NCBI GenBank assembly: GCA_052161625.1
Contig: CP197412.1
Origin: JBKCUI01 sp052161625
Lineage (GTDB): Bacteria > Planctomycetota > Planctomycetia > Pirellulales > Pirellulaceae
Length of the DNA: 64,000 nucleotides
Reading direction: 5' to 3' (one strand)
Made by a program: the position numbers and the translations under genes. Shown here piece after piece: positions 54,094 to 62,555 of this stretch. The notes under the pieces were generated by a model, which saw nothing but the letters and a program-made list of their open reading frames with translations, made no database searches and was not told where the DNA came from. Each line of letters starts with the position of its first letter. Positions within the stretch are counted from its first letter, which is position 1.

Positions 54094-55451
54094 CTTTCTT
54101 CCTCGCGCGATGGCATGTCCGCTCCATGCCGAGCCAGCGTGAACTGTTGTTCTAGTTGATGGGGTGTTGGTGTCTTTGCAGGGTTGTCTGAACGCATGCG
54201 AGTAGAAAGGGCGCTGGTTGCGAACATCGAAAGATCTTCCGTCTTAGCAACGGTCACGATTCCTTTGGGAGAAACGGTGAATCCGCGCGAACGGTCTAAT
54301 TCCGAGTCGAATCCGATTTCCATCCCGGGGGGGATGCAAACGTTTTTATCGATGACCGCGTTGCGGATCTTTGCATGTCTCCCGACCTCCACACCCTCGA
54401 AGAGTATGCTATCCGAGACTTGAGAGTACGAGTTGATGCGACTACGCGGGCCTACGACGCTCCGCACGACGCGACCGCCGCTGACGACGGTCCCCGGGCA
54501 AATGATGGAATCGATCGCTGTCCCGATACGGTCTCCCTCGCCACGCGAACCAAAAACGAACTTCGGAGGGGGGAGATTCGGTTGATGCGTGCGAATCGGC
54601 CATGAATCGTCATAGAGATTCAATTGCGGATCGATACTCACCAAATCCATGTTGGCTTCGTAAAACGCATCGAGCGTACCAACATCGCGCCAATAAGCTT
54701 CCTTTTTACGATTCTCATCGCGAAACGGAAATGCGAATACGCGTCGACTATCAATGATCGAAGGAATGATGTTTTTTCCGAAGTCGTGGGCGCTCTTCGG
54801 GTCATTGGCGTCTTGGCAAAGTTGCTCGAAAAGGAACCGGGTATTGAATACATAGATCCCCATGGATGCCAACGCATGATGAGGATCATTTGGCAAGGTT
54901 TGCGGGTTCTTTGGCTTCTCTTGAAAACCGATAATGCGCTGGTCGGAGTTGATTTGCATCACTCCGAACTCTTTCGCCGATTCGACGTCGACTTGAAGTG
55001 CCCCGATTGTCAAATCCGCTTGCGTTTCTTTATGAAATTGAAGCATGGCGTGGTAGTTCATCTTGTAGATATGATCGCCCGCCAGAATCAGCAAGTACTT
55101 GGGGTTCTCTTTTTCAATGGCATAGATGTTTTGATAGACAGCGTCCGCCGTTCCTTGATACCAATGTTCGTCGATTCGCTGCTGAGGGGGGACGATGTCG
55201 ATAAACTCATCCAGCTCGCGGCTGAAGTAATCGCGCCATCCAAGCCCGATGTGCCGGTCCAAACTCATGGCTTTGTATTGCGTCAATACCAGCATTTTGC
55301 GGATGCCACTATTCAAGCAATTGGACAGAACGAAATCGATAATGCGATAGCTACCACCGAACGGAACGGCCGGCTTCGCTCGATCCCGTGTCAGGGGTTC
55401 AAGACGTGTTCCTTTTCCGCCCGCCAGGATAACTGCTAGTGCCTCGTTCAT
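54090..55451 (-). CDS. glgC: Glucose-1-phosphate adenylyltransferase
   Basis: ADP-glucose pyrophosphorylase, first committed enzyme of bacterial glycogen synthesis (glucose-1-phosphate plus ATP to ADP-glucose and PPi). A 453-residue protein with the nucleotide loop AVILAGGKGTRLEPLT (residues 8-21), RAKPAVPFGG, RIIDFVLSNCLNSGI, WYQGTADAVYQN, LILAGDHIYKM, and IIGFQEKPKNP with YWRDVGTLDAFYEAN. The C-terminal left-handed beta-helix repeats (IDSIICPGTVVSGG, SILFEGVEVGRHAKI) are complete, followed by a polar tail of about 45 residues. The gene stop overlaps a diguanylate cyclase start as ATGA. No other glg gene is in the window, but a PPi-using phosphofructokinase lies 5 kb away. Confidence 0.95.
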   Translation of the reverse strand: MNEALAVILAGGKGTRLEPLTRDRAKPAVPFGGSYRIIDFVLSNCLNSGIRKMLVLTQYKAMSLDRHIGLGWRDYFSRELDEFIDIVPPQQRIDEHWYQGTADAVYQNIYAIEKENPKYLLILAGDHIYKMNYHAMLQFHKETQADLTIGALQVDVESAKEFGVMQINSDQRIIGFQEKPKNPQTLPNDPHHALASMGIYVFNTRFLFEQLCQDANDPKSAHDFGKNIIPSIIDSRRVFAFPFRDENRKKEAYWRDVGTLDAFYEANMDLVSIDPQLNLYDDSWPIRTHQPNLPPPKFVFGSRGEGDRIGTAIDSIICPGTVVSGGRVVRSVVGPRSRINSYSQVSDSILFEGVEVGRHAKIRNAVIDKNVCIPPGMEIGFDSELDRSRGFTVSPKGIVTVAKTEDLSMFATSALSTRMRSDNPAKTPTPHQLEQQFTLARHGADMPSREEER

Positions 55452-55571
55452 GTCGCCCGTGTTCCATGCGTGTCGAGAGGATTCTTACAAGCCAGCTTAG
55501 GTCAAGCGAAACACCGGCTCGGAGACTTTTATGGAGTATAACAATTTCTTGTTTCGGCGTCTTCGAAGGGA

Positions 55572-56708
55572 TTAGTTGATGTCGGACAGCGATCTGTCGT
55601 AAAGTCGATAGGTTTTGGTTCGCTTCGTACCGGCGCGCTCCAATGAGCCGCGTGAAAGATCGTTGCTTTCGAGAACCCAAGAAAATTCGGCTTCTTCGAT
55701 TCCATTCGCCAAACAATCGGGAAGCATCCTTTCGAGCGCGACCAATCCCAATCCCCAACGCTGGTACTCCGGCACCACGTTGGTGCTGATAACCCTTATC
55801 TTTTTGATCGTCTTCCTACCCCACAGAAGTCGCAAGAATCCGAATGGGAAGAGTTTTCCGTCGATCTTCTTGATGAGTGGATTGTAATCAGGCAGCCCGA
55901 GTCCAACTCCGACAGGCTGACCATCGACTTCGACGAATGACGTTACCGCCGGATCGATGAGGAACTTCAAACTGAAACCGATAGCTTTGCTCTCCGCCTC
56001 CGTCAGCGGCACGAACCCCCAAGTGCTTTGAAGGGCCCGGTTGTAGATGTTCAAAAAAAGTTGAATCTCTTTGTCGAAGTGCCTGCGGCTGGCGGGCCGA
56101 AGCGTGACGTTGAACCGTCGCTTCACTTCATCGATAACGAATTTGAGCTTCGGATCAATGTTATCGAGCATGTCGATATGCCCCTCGAAGGCATACAGGT
56201 CTTGTGTCTTCTCGAAACCGAAACCGCGAATGAGTTTGTCGTAATAGGGCCAGTTGTACGTCATCATGAAAGTGGGCGGAGTATCGAACCCTTCCACCAG
56301 CGTTCCGAGCTCGTAGTTGAGCGACGGATTGCAGGGCCCTCGGACATCGGTCATCCCTTCGCTCTTCAAGTATTCTGCGGCGGCTCGAAACAATTGGTTC
56401 GCTGCTTCTTGATCATCGATGCAATCAAAGAAGCCAAAGAACCCGCGCTTCTCTTTGTAGCGCTGATTGTGCCCATGGTTGATGATTCCAACGATGCGTC
56501 CGACTACTTTTCCATCCTTCTCCACGATGAAGGGGCGGCACTTCGCGTTTTCGTAGAAGGGATGGCGGCGGAATCCAACCAGTTCCTCTTGGTTCATCCG
56601 CAACGGAGGAATCCAATTCGGATCCCCCTTATAGAGCTGCCACAGCAGTTCCATGAACTGCTTTTGTTGTTTTCGGGTCTCAACTCGGGAAACTTGGTAG
56701 TGGCTCAT
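55572..56708 (-). CDS. GNAT-like N-acyltransferase domain protein
   Basis: A 378-residue cytoplasmic protein with two GNAT-like halves. The N-terminal half includes FMELLWQLYKGDPNWIPPLR and PFIVEKDGKVVGRIVGIINH. The C-terminal half includes SFVEVDGQPVGVGLGLPDYN and RVISTNVVPEYQRWGLGLVALERM, which resembles the acetyl-CoA loop (V.peyqg.GlG..L). I recognise it as the widespread uncharacterised bacterial 'hypothetical N-acetyltransferase' type but know of no assigned substrate. It is separated by 120 bases from glgC on the same strand and by 72 bases from the polysaccharide export gene, so it may have its own promoter. Confidence 0.7.
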   Translation of the reverse strand: MSHYQVSRVETRKQQKQFMELLWQLYKGDPNWIPPLRMNQEELVGFRRHPFYENAKCRPFIVEKDGKVVGRIVGIINHGHNQRYKEKRGFFGFFDCIDDQEAANQLFRAAAEYLKSEGMTDVRGPCNPSLNYELGTLVEGFDTPPTFMMTYNWPYYDKLIRGFGFEKTQDLYAFEGHIDMLDNIDPKLKFVIDEVKRRFNVTLRPASRRHFDKEIQLFLNIYNRALQSTWGFVPLTEAESKAIGFSLKFLIDPAVTSFVEVDGQPVGVGLGLPDYNPLIKKIDGKLFPFGFLRLLWGRKTIKKIRVISTNVVPEYQRWGLGLVALERMLPDCLANGIEEAEFSWVLESNDLSRGSLERAGTKRTKTYRLYDRSLSDIN

Positions 56709-56780
56709 GGCGATCGTTGGAATCGAGATGGGTTGGCAAGCCAGGAGTGTACTCCAATCTCCTGCGACTGAATACGGATT

Positions 56781-58019
56781 CTACTGTTGGATCGTAAAGG
56801 GGATGACGCGATAAATACCATCGGTGAAGATCAACTGAGCTGCTTGTCCAAATCGTGTGATCGGCCGTTCCGGAACAATGATCAAGTCGGAATCACGAAG
56901 CCATATTTCGTCGGACGGATTGGGGACTTTACCCAAGTGGGCTCCACGAAGATCGAGCACAGTGGAAACCAGACGCCAATCTTGCTCCCGCCGGAATATG
57001 ACAACCTGCCTGCCATTTCCCCCGATGGAGATGCCCCCCGCTTGCGCCAGCCCCGCCGTCACGGTTGTGGGACCATTCATTTCAAAGCGACCGGGTTGAG
57101 CGACTTGTCCATAGACATGGAAGAAGTGCGGTGCTTCCCGTGTGAGCCTCGGCTCCACATCGATCCCTGCGACCCTGTCGCGGTAGCGGAGGTTGATCTC
57201 TCGCTTGATTTCATCCAGGGTAAGGCCGAGCACATAAACACCGCCTACCATCGGAAGCTGGATTCGCCCATCCGGGTTTACCACGGTGGGAAACGCTCGA
57301 CCGCCAGCTGCGAACGGACCATTGACCGAGTCGAGCAAGTCGGCGAGAGCGGTATTCACGCTGACCGACTCCACGTTGATCGCGGGACTGACAATGTACT
57401 TTTTGTAGGCCGTTTCGAGATCTCTTCGCAGTTGTGAAATGGTTTTCCCGGAGGCTTCCACCGGCGTGTCCAAGACGGGTACATAAATCTTGCCATCGGG
57501 CTGAACGGTAATCTTCTCACGTCGAAGCGATTCGTCGGAGACGGAGCTCATCTGAATCGAATCCCCAACCATCAGTCGATACTCCCCCTGCGAACGCTCG
57601 CGATTGGGGATATAGGTAAACGTCACTTCGTCGTTGACCCGCACGCGGTACTCGAGCAACGCGGGCAGACGGATCGGACCGATATACTCGCCGTGTATCA
57701 ACGGTTGAAAGTTCGCTGGTGCGGCATCGCACCATCTTTTCAATCCCGAGCCCCCTACCGAACAGTCAGCCGCGCAGTCAACCGCCGAAATACAAGGTAG
57801 GCATGCGCCGCTCGTGACCCCGATTGGCTGAGACGGGGGCGGGATCTGGACGGCTGAAGAATAGCTGGGAGCCATGACTTCCGTTCGCAATGGCACCTCT
57901 TGCACTTGTGCGTCAAGACTCGAAGCCATTCCGCCGACAGCCAAGAAACCAAACAATGAAACGCATCGAGCGGCTCGACACGATTTCACTAGAATTCCAG
58001 TCAACATATTCGTAGACAT
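56781..58019 (-). CDS. Polysaccharide export protein (Wza-like, SLBB)
   Basis: A 412-residue exported protein. The signal peptide runs to about residue 37 (FLAVGGMASSLDAQ). It then has two export-family parts: a polysaccharide-export domain (YRLMVGDSIQMSSV, ITVQPDGKIYVPVLD, ISQLRRDLETAYKKYI) and later SLBB-like repeats (VNPDGRIQLPMVGGVYVLGLTLDEI, FHVYGQVAQPGRFEM, SDLIIVPERPI). A Cys-rich segment (ACLPCISAVDCAADC) near residues 73-87 is unusual and suggests disulfides. It lies nine bases after the TPR gene in a two-gene operon. Unlike Wza there is no classical lipobox. The export of an exopolysaccharide is inferred; no polymerase or Wzc gene is nearby. Confidence 0.88.
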   Translation of the reverse strand: MSTNMLTGILVKSCRAARCVSLFGFLAVGGMASSLDAQVQEVPLRTEVMAPSYSSAVQIPPPSQPIGVTSGACLPCISAVDCAADCSVGGSGLKRWCDAAPANFQPLIHGEYIGPIRLPALLEYRVRVNDEVTFTYIPNRERSQGEYRLMVGDSIQMSSVSDESLRREKITVQPDGKIYVPVLDTPVEASGKTISQLRRDLETAYKKYIVSPAINVESVSVNTALADLLDSVNGPFAAGGRAFPTVVNPDGRIQLPMVGGVYVLGLTLDEIKREINLRYRDRVAGIDVEPRLTREAPHFFHVYGQVAQPGRFEMNGPTTVTAGLAQAGGISIGGNGRQVVIFRREQDWRLVSTVLDLRGAHLGKVPNPSDEIWLRDSDLIIVPERPITRFGQAAQLIFTDGIYRVIPFTIQQ

Positions 58020-58028
58020 AGTGGGGCA

Positions 58029-59690
58029 TTACCGGAAAAGATTGGAGAATCGACCGGCCGATTGCGCTGGAGGTGACGAGCGATTCGACTGCGTCGCAAC
58101 CGGCTGCGTCGCAACCGGATTCGACGGCGAGGAGTAGGAGTTTTGAGCCGGGCTAAAGCGAGCGAACTCCTCAGGGCTGATCTCGATCACTTCAGGATTG
58201 CTTCGGCTGTATCCCGGCCTCTCGGCTCGTTGCCACTCACTGGCTTTGGCTACTGCCAGCGACGATTGCTCAAGTGCTCCCGATATCCTGTATGCTTCCG
58301 CGAGATTCGCCCAAGAGCTGGAATTTGGGTTGAGCTGCACAGCCCGATTGAGCGCGACCAACGCTTCATCGACTCGATCCAATAACAACAGGCTGTACCC
58401 GAGCTGATTGCTCGCTTCGGGATGATTCGAGTGAAGTTGAATGGCCGCTTGATAACAGACGACCGCTTGGCTTCGGAGGGAAAGAGTCGCGACCGTGTTC
58501 GTCTCGGCCTCTTTCTCCAACGTCTTTCCAAGTGCATAAAGGAGGTCTGCCGCCCATGGATGTTCATCAGCACCGATCAGGAATTGATGGCGTGAAAAGC
58601 TTCGGTAATGCTGCGATGCGACAGCTGGTGAGACTCCATGTAGCGGTCGATTCTTCAGTACTTCGGTGGAATGTGTCGCAACGATTGATTCGACCGTCAC
58701 CCCATGACTAACACTTAAGAAGTCCAACTCCTCTTTCAATGCTTGGAGCGCTCTGTCCAAAGCGGGCTCGCTGACGTAGGCACCTCGAATCGCATCCATG
58801 GTGCGCATCAATTTGCGCAGCCCCAGCACGATTTCGTCTCGAGCGCTGTGAACCGCCCCGCGACGGAGTAGCTGGTCGCATTGCTCCAACGCAGCCCGAA
58901 GCTCTCCCTCTAGGGCACTCCACCCAGCGGGTCGCTCTAAGGCCTGAGGCGGCGGTACGGAGTAACCTTGTGCAGATCGAGCATTGGGCTGCAATAGATT
59001 CTCGCTAACTCGCTGGGCCAGTTGCTCGCGCTGACTTGGAAGTTTCTTCTCCTGCCCAGACGGTTCAGCGGTGGTAAAGGGGAACAATGCTGACGGGCCA
59101 GCATCGGTGTGGGGCTCCGCGACCACCCATGGATTGGCGATGGTAACGCTCGGTGGCTTGCCCGAAGAAAAGTCGACTCCCGAAAAGTCGACCGCAGTCA
59201 CTTCAGGATTGGAGACCGGGCGGGTGGGAATGACTCGGCGAGGTTCGTTCGCCTGCGCATTCGCGTTCGGTGTTTCCGAGGGCACAGGGTCGATGGCCTG
59301 GATTGAACCCCATCGCACGGCGGCTACAGGCGGGGTGGACAAACGGCTCGACCATGGCGACGCGGAAAGATCACCAGCGACCGGAGCGCCCAACGGCTTT
59401 ACACTTTGCGGGGAAAACGGTTCCCCTTTGAATGCCGCCCCGGCCTCCTGACCATGGGAATAAACTCCCTGACCTTGGGAATGACGCGCGTCGCAGAGAA
59501 AAGCCGTCCCAACTAGTCCGTGAAGACAGCCGACGAGCAGTTTCGCGAGGCGATTTTTTTGTGCAATTGACTGATGCTTGGACATCCCAAGGGCTCCGAG
59601 GGCAGATGGGGATACGTCGAATGCCGACGCACCCGGAGTATCCGTAACCATCGGTCCAACGGTTTCCATGCGTTCAATCATCATATCCAT
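58029..59690 (-). CDS. TPR-repeat protein, partner of the export gene
   Basis: A 553-residue protein. A hydrophobic stretch (LLVGCLHGLVGTAFLCDA, about residues 50-67) after a basic KNRLAK may be a late signal peptide or anchor. It is followed by Pro/Ser-rich sequence, a helical region (about 255-345) and a TPR pair: VCYQAAIQLHSNHPEASNQLGY, then EALVALNRAVQLNPNSSSWANLAEAYRISG. The C-terminal tail is polar and includes a 15-base tandem duplication (VATQPVATQ). The length is uncertain since the first 48 residues precede the hydrophobic part; starts at Met10, Met14 or Met36 are possible. It lies nine bases before the polysaccharide-export gene and probably works with it at the envelope. Confidence 0.7.
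   Translation of the reverse strand: MDMMIERMETVGPMVTDTPGASAFDVSPSALGALGMSKHQSIAQKNRLAKLLVGCLHGLVGTAFLCDARHSQGQGVYSHGQEAGAAFKGEPFSPQSVKPLGAPVAGDLSASPWSSRLSTPPVAAVRWGSIQAIDPVPSETPNANAQANEPRRVIPTRPVSNPEVTAVDFSGVDFSSGKPPSVTIANPWVVAEPHTDAGPSALFPFTTAEPSGQEKKLPSQREQLAQRVSENLLQPNARSAQGYSVPPPQALERPAGWSALEGELRAALEQCDQLLRRGAVHSARDEIVLGLRKLMRTMDAIRGAYVSEPALDRALQALKEELDFLSVSHGVTVESIVATHSTEVLKNRPLHGVSPAVASQHYRSFSRHQFLIGADEHPWAADLLYALGKTLEKEAETNTVATLSLRSQAVVCYQAAIQLHSNHPEASNQLGYSLLLLDRVDEALVALNRAVQLNPNSSSWANLAEAYRISGALEQSSLAVAKASEWQRAERPGYSRSNPEVIEISPEEFARFSPAQNSYSSPSNPVATQPVATQSNRSSPPAQSAGRFSNLFR
58089..58118. repeat. Perfect 15-base tandem duplication in the TPR gene
   Basis: CTGCGTCGCAACCGG occurs twice in direct tandem (58089-58103 and 58104-58118). 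The gene frame is kept, giving two ATQPV-type units near the C-terminus. It looks like recent slippage. Confidence 0.9.
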
Positions 59691-59781
59691 CCCGACGCGT
59701 CTTGGTGAGTTACCGTCGTCACAGCGGGAATATCGGGCAAAAACCCCCTAAACTACCGAGCCTTCCACGGCGCTGGAGGCG

Positions 59782-59810
59782 TTGGACAAGTCCCCCAGCG
59801 CGAGTACAAT
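59782..59810 (+). promoter_or_regulatory. Sigma-70 promoter of the phosphofructokinase gene
   Basis: TTGGAC (59782-59787) and TACAAT (59805-59810) have the ideal 17-base spacing. This is the best housekeeping promoter I found in the window. It gives a leader of about 43 bases before the ATG at 59860. Confidence 0.65.
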
Positions 59811-59859
59811 CTCGCGCGACTAAAACGACTGATTTTCGCGCAACTTATTACGAGATCTA

Positions 59860-61140
59860 ATGGTTATGACCGCAATTCGACGAGTAGCAATTTTGTTCGC
59901 CGGTGGTCCCGCTCCCGCAGCCAACGCCGTGATCACCTCTGCAGCCTTCACCTTCTTGAATGCCGGCATCGAGGTCATCGGCGTCAAACACGGCTACTCG
60001 AACTTGATCGATTTCGATCCAAGTCAGCCGCTGGTTGAGGGGAAACATTACTTCAAGATCACTCAAGAACGCTTGGAGTTCTCCCGTACCGAACCCGGCA
60101 TCATGATCGGAACCGCGCGATCGAATCCCGGTAAATCGGTTTCGAGTCCGGATCATCTTCGGGATCCAGAACGCTCCGCCCCCCTCGGTCGGGTTTACAA
60201 GGCGTTGCGATCGCTCGGAGTCGATGCATTGATCAGCATCGGTGGGGACGACACCTTGAAAACAGCGAACAAGATGAAGCTCTACCAAGACACGTTGCCC
60301 GCTTCCGAGGTGAGGATGCCCGTCATTCACCTTCCGAAAACCATCGACAACGACTACTCCGGAATCGATTTCACCTTCGGATACTTCAGCGCCGCAGAAG
60401 TGCTCGCCGAGGAAATCCGCAATCTCAATCGCGACGCCGCAGCAGGTCAGGCGTACTTCCTCTGCGAAGCGATGGGACGCTCTGCCGGTTGGCTCGCTTA
60501 TGGGGCAGCAATTGCCGGTGACGCTTGCATGGTTTTAAGCGTGGAAGATATCACTGGACCTTTGAAAAAGACCGAAACCGTCAAGCAAGAAGACGGTTCC
60601 GAGAAAGTCCGAACGGTGATGGATCTCGATGCGGTGGTGAACAAGATGGTGGCGATGATGATCGCGCGTGAAAAGGCCGGCCGCAATTACGGATGTATCG
60701 TGATTGCCGAAGGACTTGCAGAGTATCTTCCGATGTCCTACCTCGACGGGGTCGCTCGCGACGACCATGGTCACATCGCGATCTCTAACATCGCGATCGG
60801 AAAGGCATTCGCTTCGATGCTGTCGGACGCCTACAAGAAGGCGACAGGGAAATCGCGCAAAGTCAATGGCATCCAACTGGGCTATGAATCCCGCTGCTGC
60901 ATCCCAACCGCATTCGACGTGATGCTCGGCTCCCAAATCGGTGTCGGAGCCTATCGTGCACTCATCGAAGAGAAAAAGAATGGAGTGATGGTCTCAGTGG
61001 GAGGGCAGTTCAACATCTCGTTTGTTCCATTCGAACAACTGGTTGACCCTAAGACATTGGTAACCAAAGTTCGGTTCATCGAGACCGGCTGTGATTTCCA
61101 CCGCATGGCTCGACTGCTCGAACTCCCAACCGATGCCTAA
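59860..61140 (+). CDS. pfp: PPi-type 6-phosphofructokinase
   Basis: Phosphofructokinase of 426 residues that interconverts fructose-6-phosphate and fructose-1,6-bisphosphate. Markers: VAILFAGGPAPAANAVI at the N-terminus, SIGGDDTLKTANKMK (GGDDT, 128-132), LPKTIDND (158-165) and EAMGRSAGWLA. The Asp in GGDDT where ATP-dependent enzymes have Gly, together with PKTIDND, is the recognised signature of pyrophosphate-dependent enzymes, which act reversibly. The start is ATG 59860, with another ATG at 59866. It is preceded by a consensus promoter and followed by a terminator, so it is a single-gene unit. PPi could be supplied by glgC-type reactions; that link is an inference. Confidence 0.9.
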   Translation: MVMTAIRRVAILFAGGPAPAANAVITSAAFTFLNAGIEVIGVKHGYSNLIDFDPSQPLVEGKHYFKITQERLEFSRTEPGIMIGTARSNPGKSVSSPDHLRDPERSAPLGRVYKALRSLGVDALISIGGDDTLKTANKMKLYQDTLPASEVRMPVIHLPKTIDNDYSGIDFTFGYFSAAEVLAEEIRNLNRDAAAGQAYFLCEAMGRSAGWLAYGAAIAGDACMVLSVEDITGPLKKTETVKQEDGSEKVRTVMDLDAVVNKMVAMMIAREKAGRNYGCIVIAEGLAEYLPMSYLDGVARDDHGHIAISNIAIGKAFASMLSDAYKKATGKSRKVNGIQLGYESRCCIPTAFDVMLGSQIGVGAYRALIEEKKNGVMVSVGGQFNISFVPFEQLVDPKTLVTKVRFIETGCDFHRMARLLELPTDA

Positions 61141-61189
61141 TCGGTTGAGCCGCTAGCTTTTCGCCCCTAGCTAAGCTTTTCCACCTACG

Positions 61190-61215
61190 AACGAGGCCGA
61201 GTGCCTCGTTTTTTA
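61190..61215 (+). terminator. Rho-independent terminator after the phosphofructokinase gene
   Basis: An eight-pair stem (AACGAGGC with GCCTCGTT) around a CGAGT loop runs into TTTTT. It lies 49 bases after the stop codon. Confidence 0.9.
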
Positions 61216-61370
61216 TTGGGGCTCTCCGATCTCCTTCTTCCGATCGATTCACTTCTCGCCCCCTTGGCCCGAACTCTCGAATTACAATAGGACTGCGTTC
61301 CAGCACGAGCCGACTCGGCAGTCCAACGTCCCTCTTCCAACCTCCGCCCTCCACCCACCCGAACATCACG

Positions 61371-62555
61371 ATGAGTATTGAGTTCCAATGCAGATACTGT
61401 AGCAAAACGCTTCGAGTTGCCGATCAATCTGCCGGCAAGAAGTGCAAGTGCCCCTCCTGCAACGCAACGCTCGATATTCCCACCCCCGAAGCAGCTCACT
61501 TCCCCACTGGCGTCCCAACCACTGGCGCCGCAACCACTGGCGCCGCAATCAGTGGCGCCCCGCCCACGCCAACAAGTACCGCCGACTCGGATGTGCTGCA
61601 AATCGGTTGCCCGAAATGCCGCGTTGTCTTGCACTACGTCAGCGCCCTCGAAGGGACACGAGGAATGTGCAAGGGATGTGGACATATCTTTACGCTTAGC
61701 CAAAAAGCGATCGATACACCTACCACCGATAGCTTTCCGTTCGAGTGCCCTGCTTGCCATTTCATGTTCGAGGGCAAACCGGGTATGGAGGGAAAGAAAG
61801 GAAAGTGCACCGAGTGCAATGAAGTGTTCTTCATTGCTCCATTAAAGCTCCCTGAACCAAAGCCTGCTGTTGCACCGATCCAACTTTCCAAACCCAAGCC
61901 AAAACCGACCCCTGCTCCTACAACTCCGAAATCAAAACCAACCGTTGCACCCAAGCCGCCTGCGCGCCCCACTTCAACTTCAACACCTGTCACTCCGCCA
62001 ACTCCATCGCCTTCGATTTGGGATGAATTGGCAATCCCCGATGCAAACTGGAACGCCCCGGCCCACGCGACGGAGAATCCGTATACCGCAAGCTATCCAT
62101 CGAGCGGAAGCTCTCGGGCTCGACCAAGACGGAAGCGGTCGCTTGATCAGGACACCCTCTACTCCATCGCCTATTGGCATCGCGCTCTAGTCACTTCCTT
62201 CTTGTGGAGTTTGGTGGTGGGGGTGCTTTACGGGATCCTCGTAGTGGTTGCTCAACTTGTCTTGGTACCTGGACAAGTCGATATCACGCTGCTGGTCGTG
62301 ATCGGAGTTCCTATCGCCATCCTCGCTCTTTCCCTCTTATTTCTCGCAATCCGATTCCTGATCGCATATATCTTCCTGTGTATTCGGCTCTACGATGGTC
62401 CGGTGGCAGCCCTCTTGATCCTCGGTTATTTTCTCGGCTGTATCCCTTTTCTACCGCTCATTCTCGTGATCGTCGTATTGATGAAAGCGCACTCGGTTCT
62501 CAGAGGTGCGGGCTACGAGGTTGGGCTAACCGGCGTCGATCCGAATTCCCTTTAG
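61371..62555 (+). CDS. Triple zinc-ribbon membrane protein
   Basis: A 394-residue protein not assigned to a named family. Three zinc ribbons of the MJ0042/CxxC...CxxC type occur in the N-terminal half: FQCRYC with CKCPSC (about 6-30), GCPKC with CKGCG (about 80-105) and FECPACH with CTECN (about 124-150). A Pro/Lys/Thr linker and a basic patch (RARPRRKRS) follow, then three or four membrane helices (FLWSLVVGVLYGILVVVAQL, LLVVIGVPIAILALSLLFL, AALLILGYFLGC, LPLILVIVVLM). Proteins with N-terminal ribbons and membrane tails are common in planctomycetes and unexplained. It converges on the fusion-protein gene with a four-base overlap. Binding of zinc is a safe guess; the role is unknown. Confidence 0.75.
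   Translation: MSIEFQCRYCSKTLRVADQSAGKKCKCPSCNATLDIPTPEAAHFPTGVPTTGAATTGAAISGAPPTPTSTADSDVLQIGCPKCRVVLHYVSALEGTRGMCKGCGHIFTLSQKAIDTPTTDSFPFECPACHFMFEGKPGMEGKKGKCTECNEVFFIAPLKLPEPKPAVAPIQLSKPKPKPTPAPTTPKSKPTVAPKPPARPTSTSTPVTPPTPSPSIWDELAIPDANWNAPAHATENPYTASYPSSGSSRARPRRKRSLDQDTLYSIAYWHRALVTSFLWSLVVGVLYGILVVVAQLVLVPGQVDITLLVVIGVPIAILALSLLFLAIRFLIAYIFLCIRLYDGPVAALLILGYFLGCIPFLPLILVIVVLMKAHSVLRGAGYEVGLTGVDPNSL
61504..61561 (+). repeat. 15-base in-frame tandem repeat in the zinc-ribbon gene
   Basis: Units at 61504-61518, 61519-61533 and 61534-61548 (CCACTGGCGCCGCAA type), plus a partial fourth to 61561, code for TTGAA-like pentapeptides between the first and second ribbons. Units two and three are identical. 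Confidence 0.85.
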
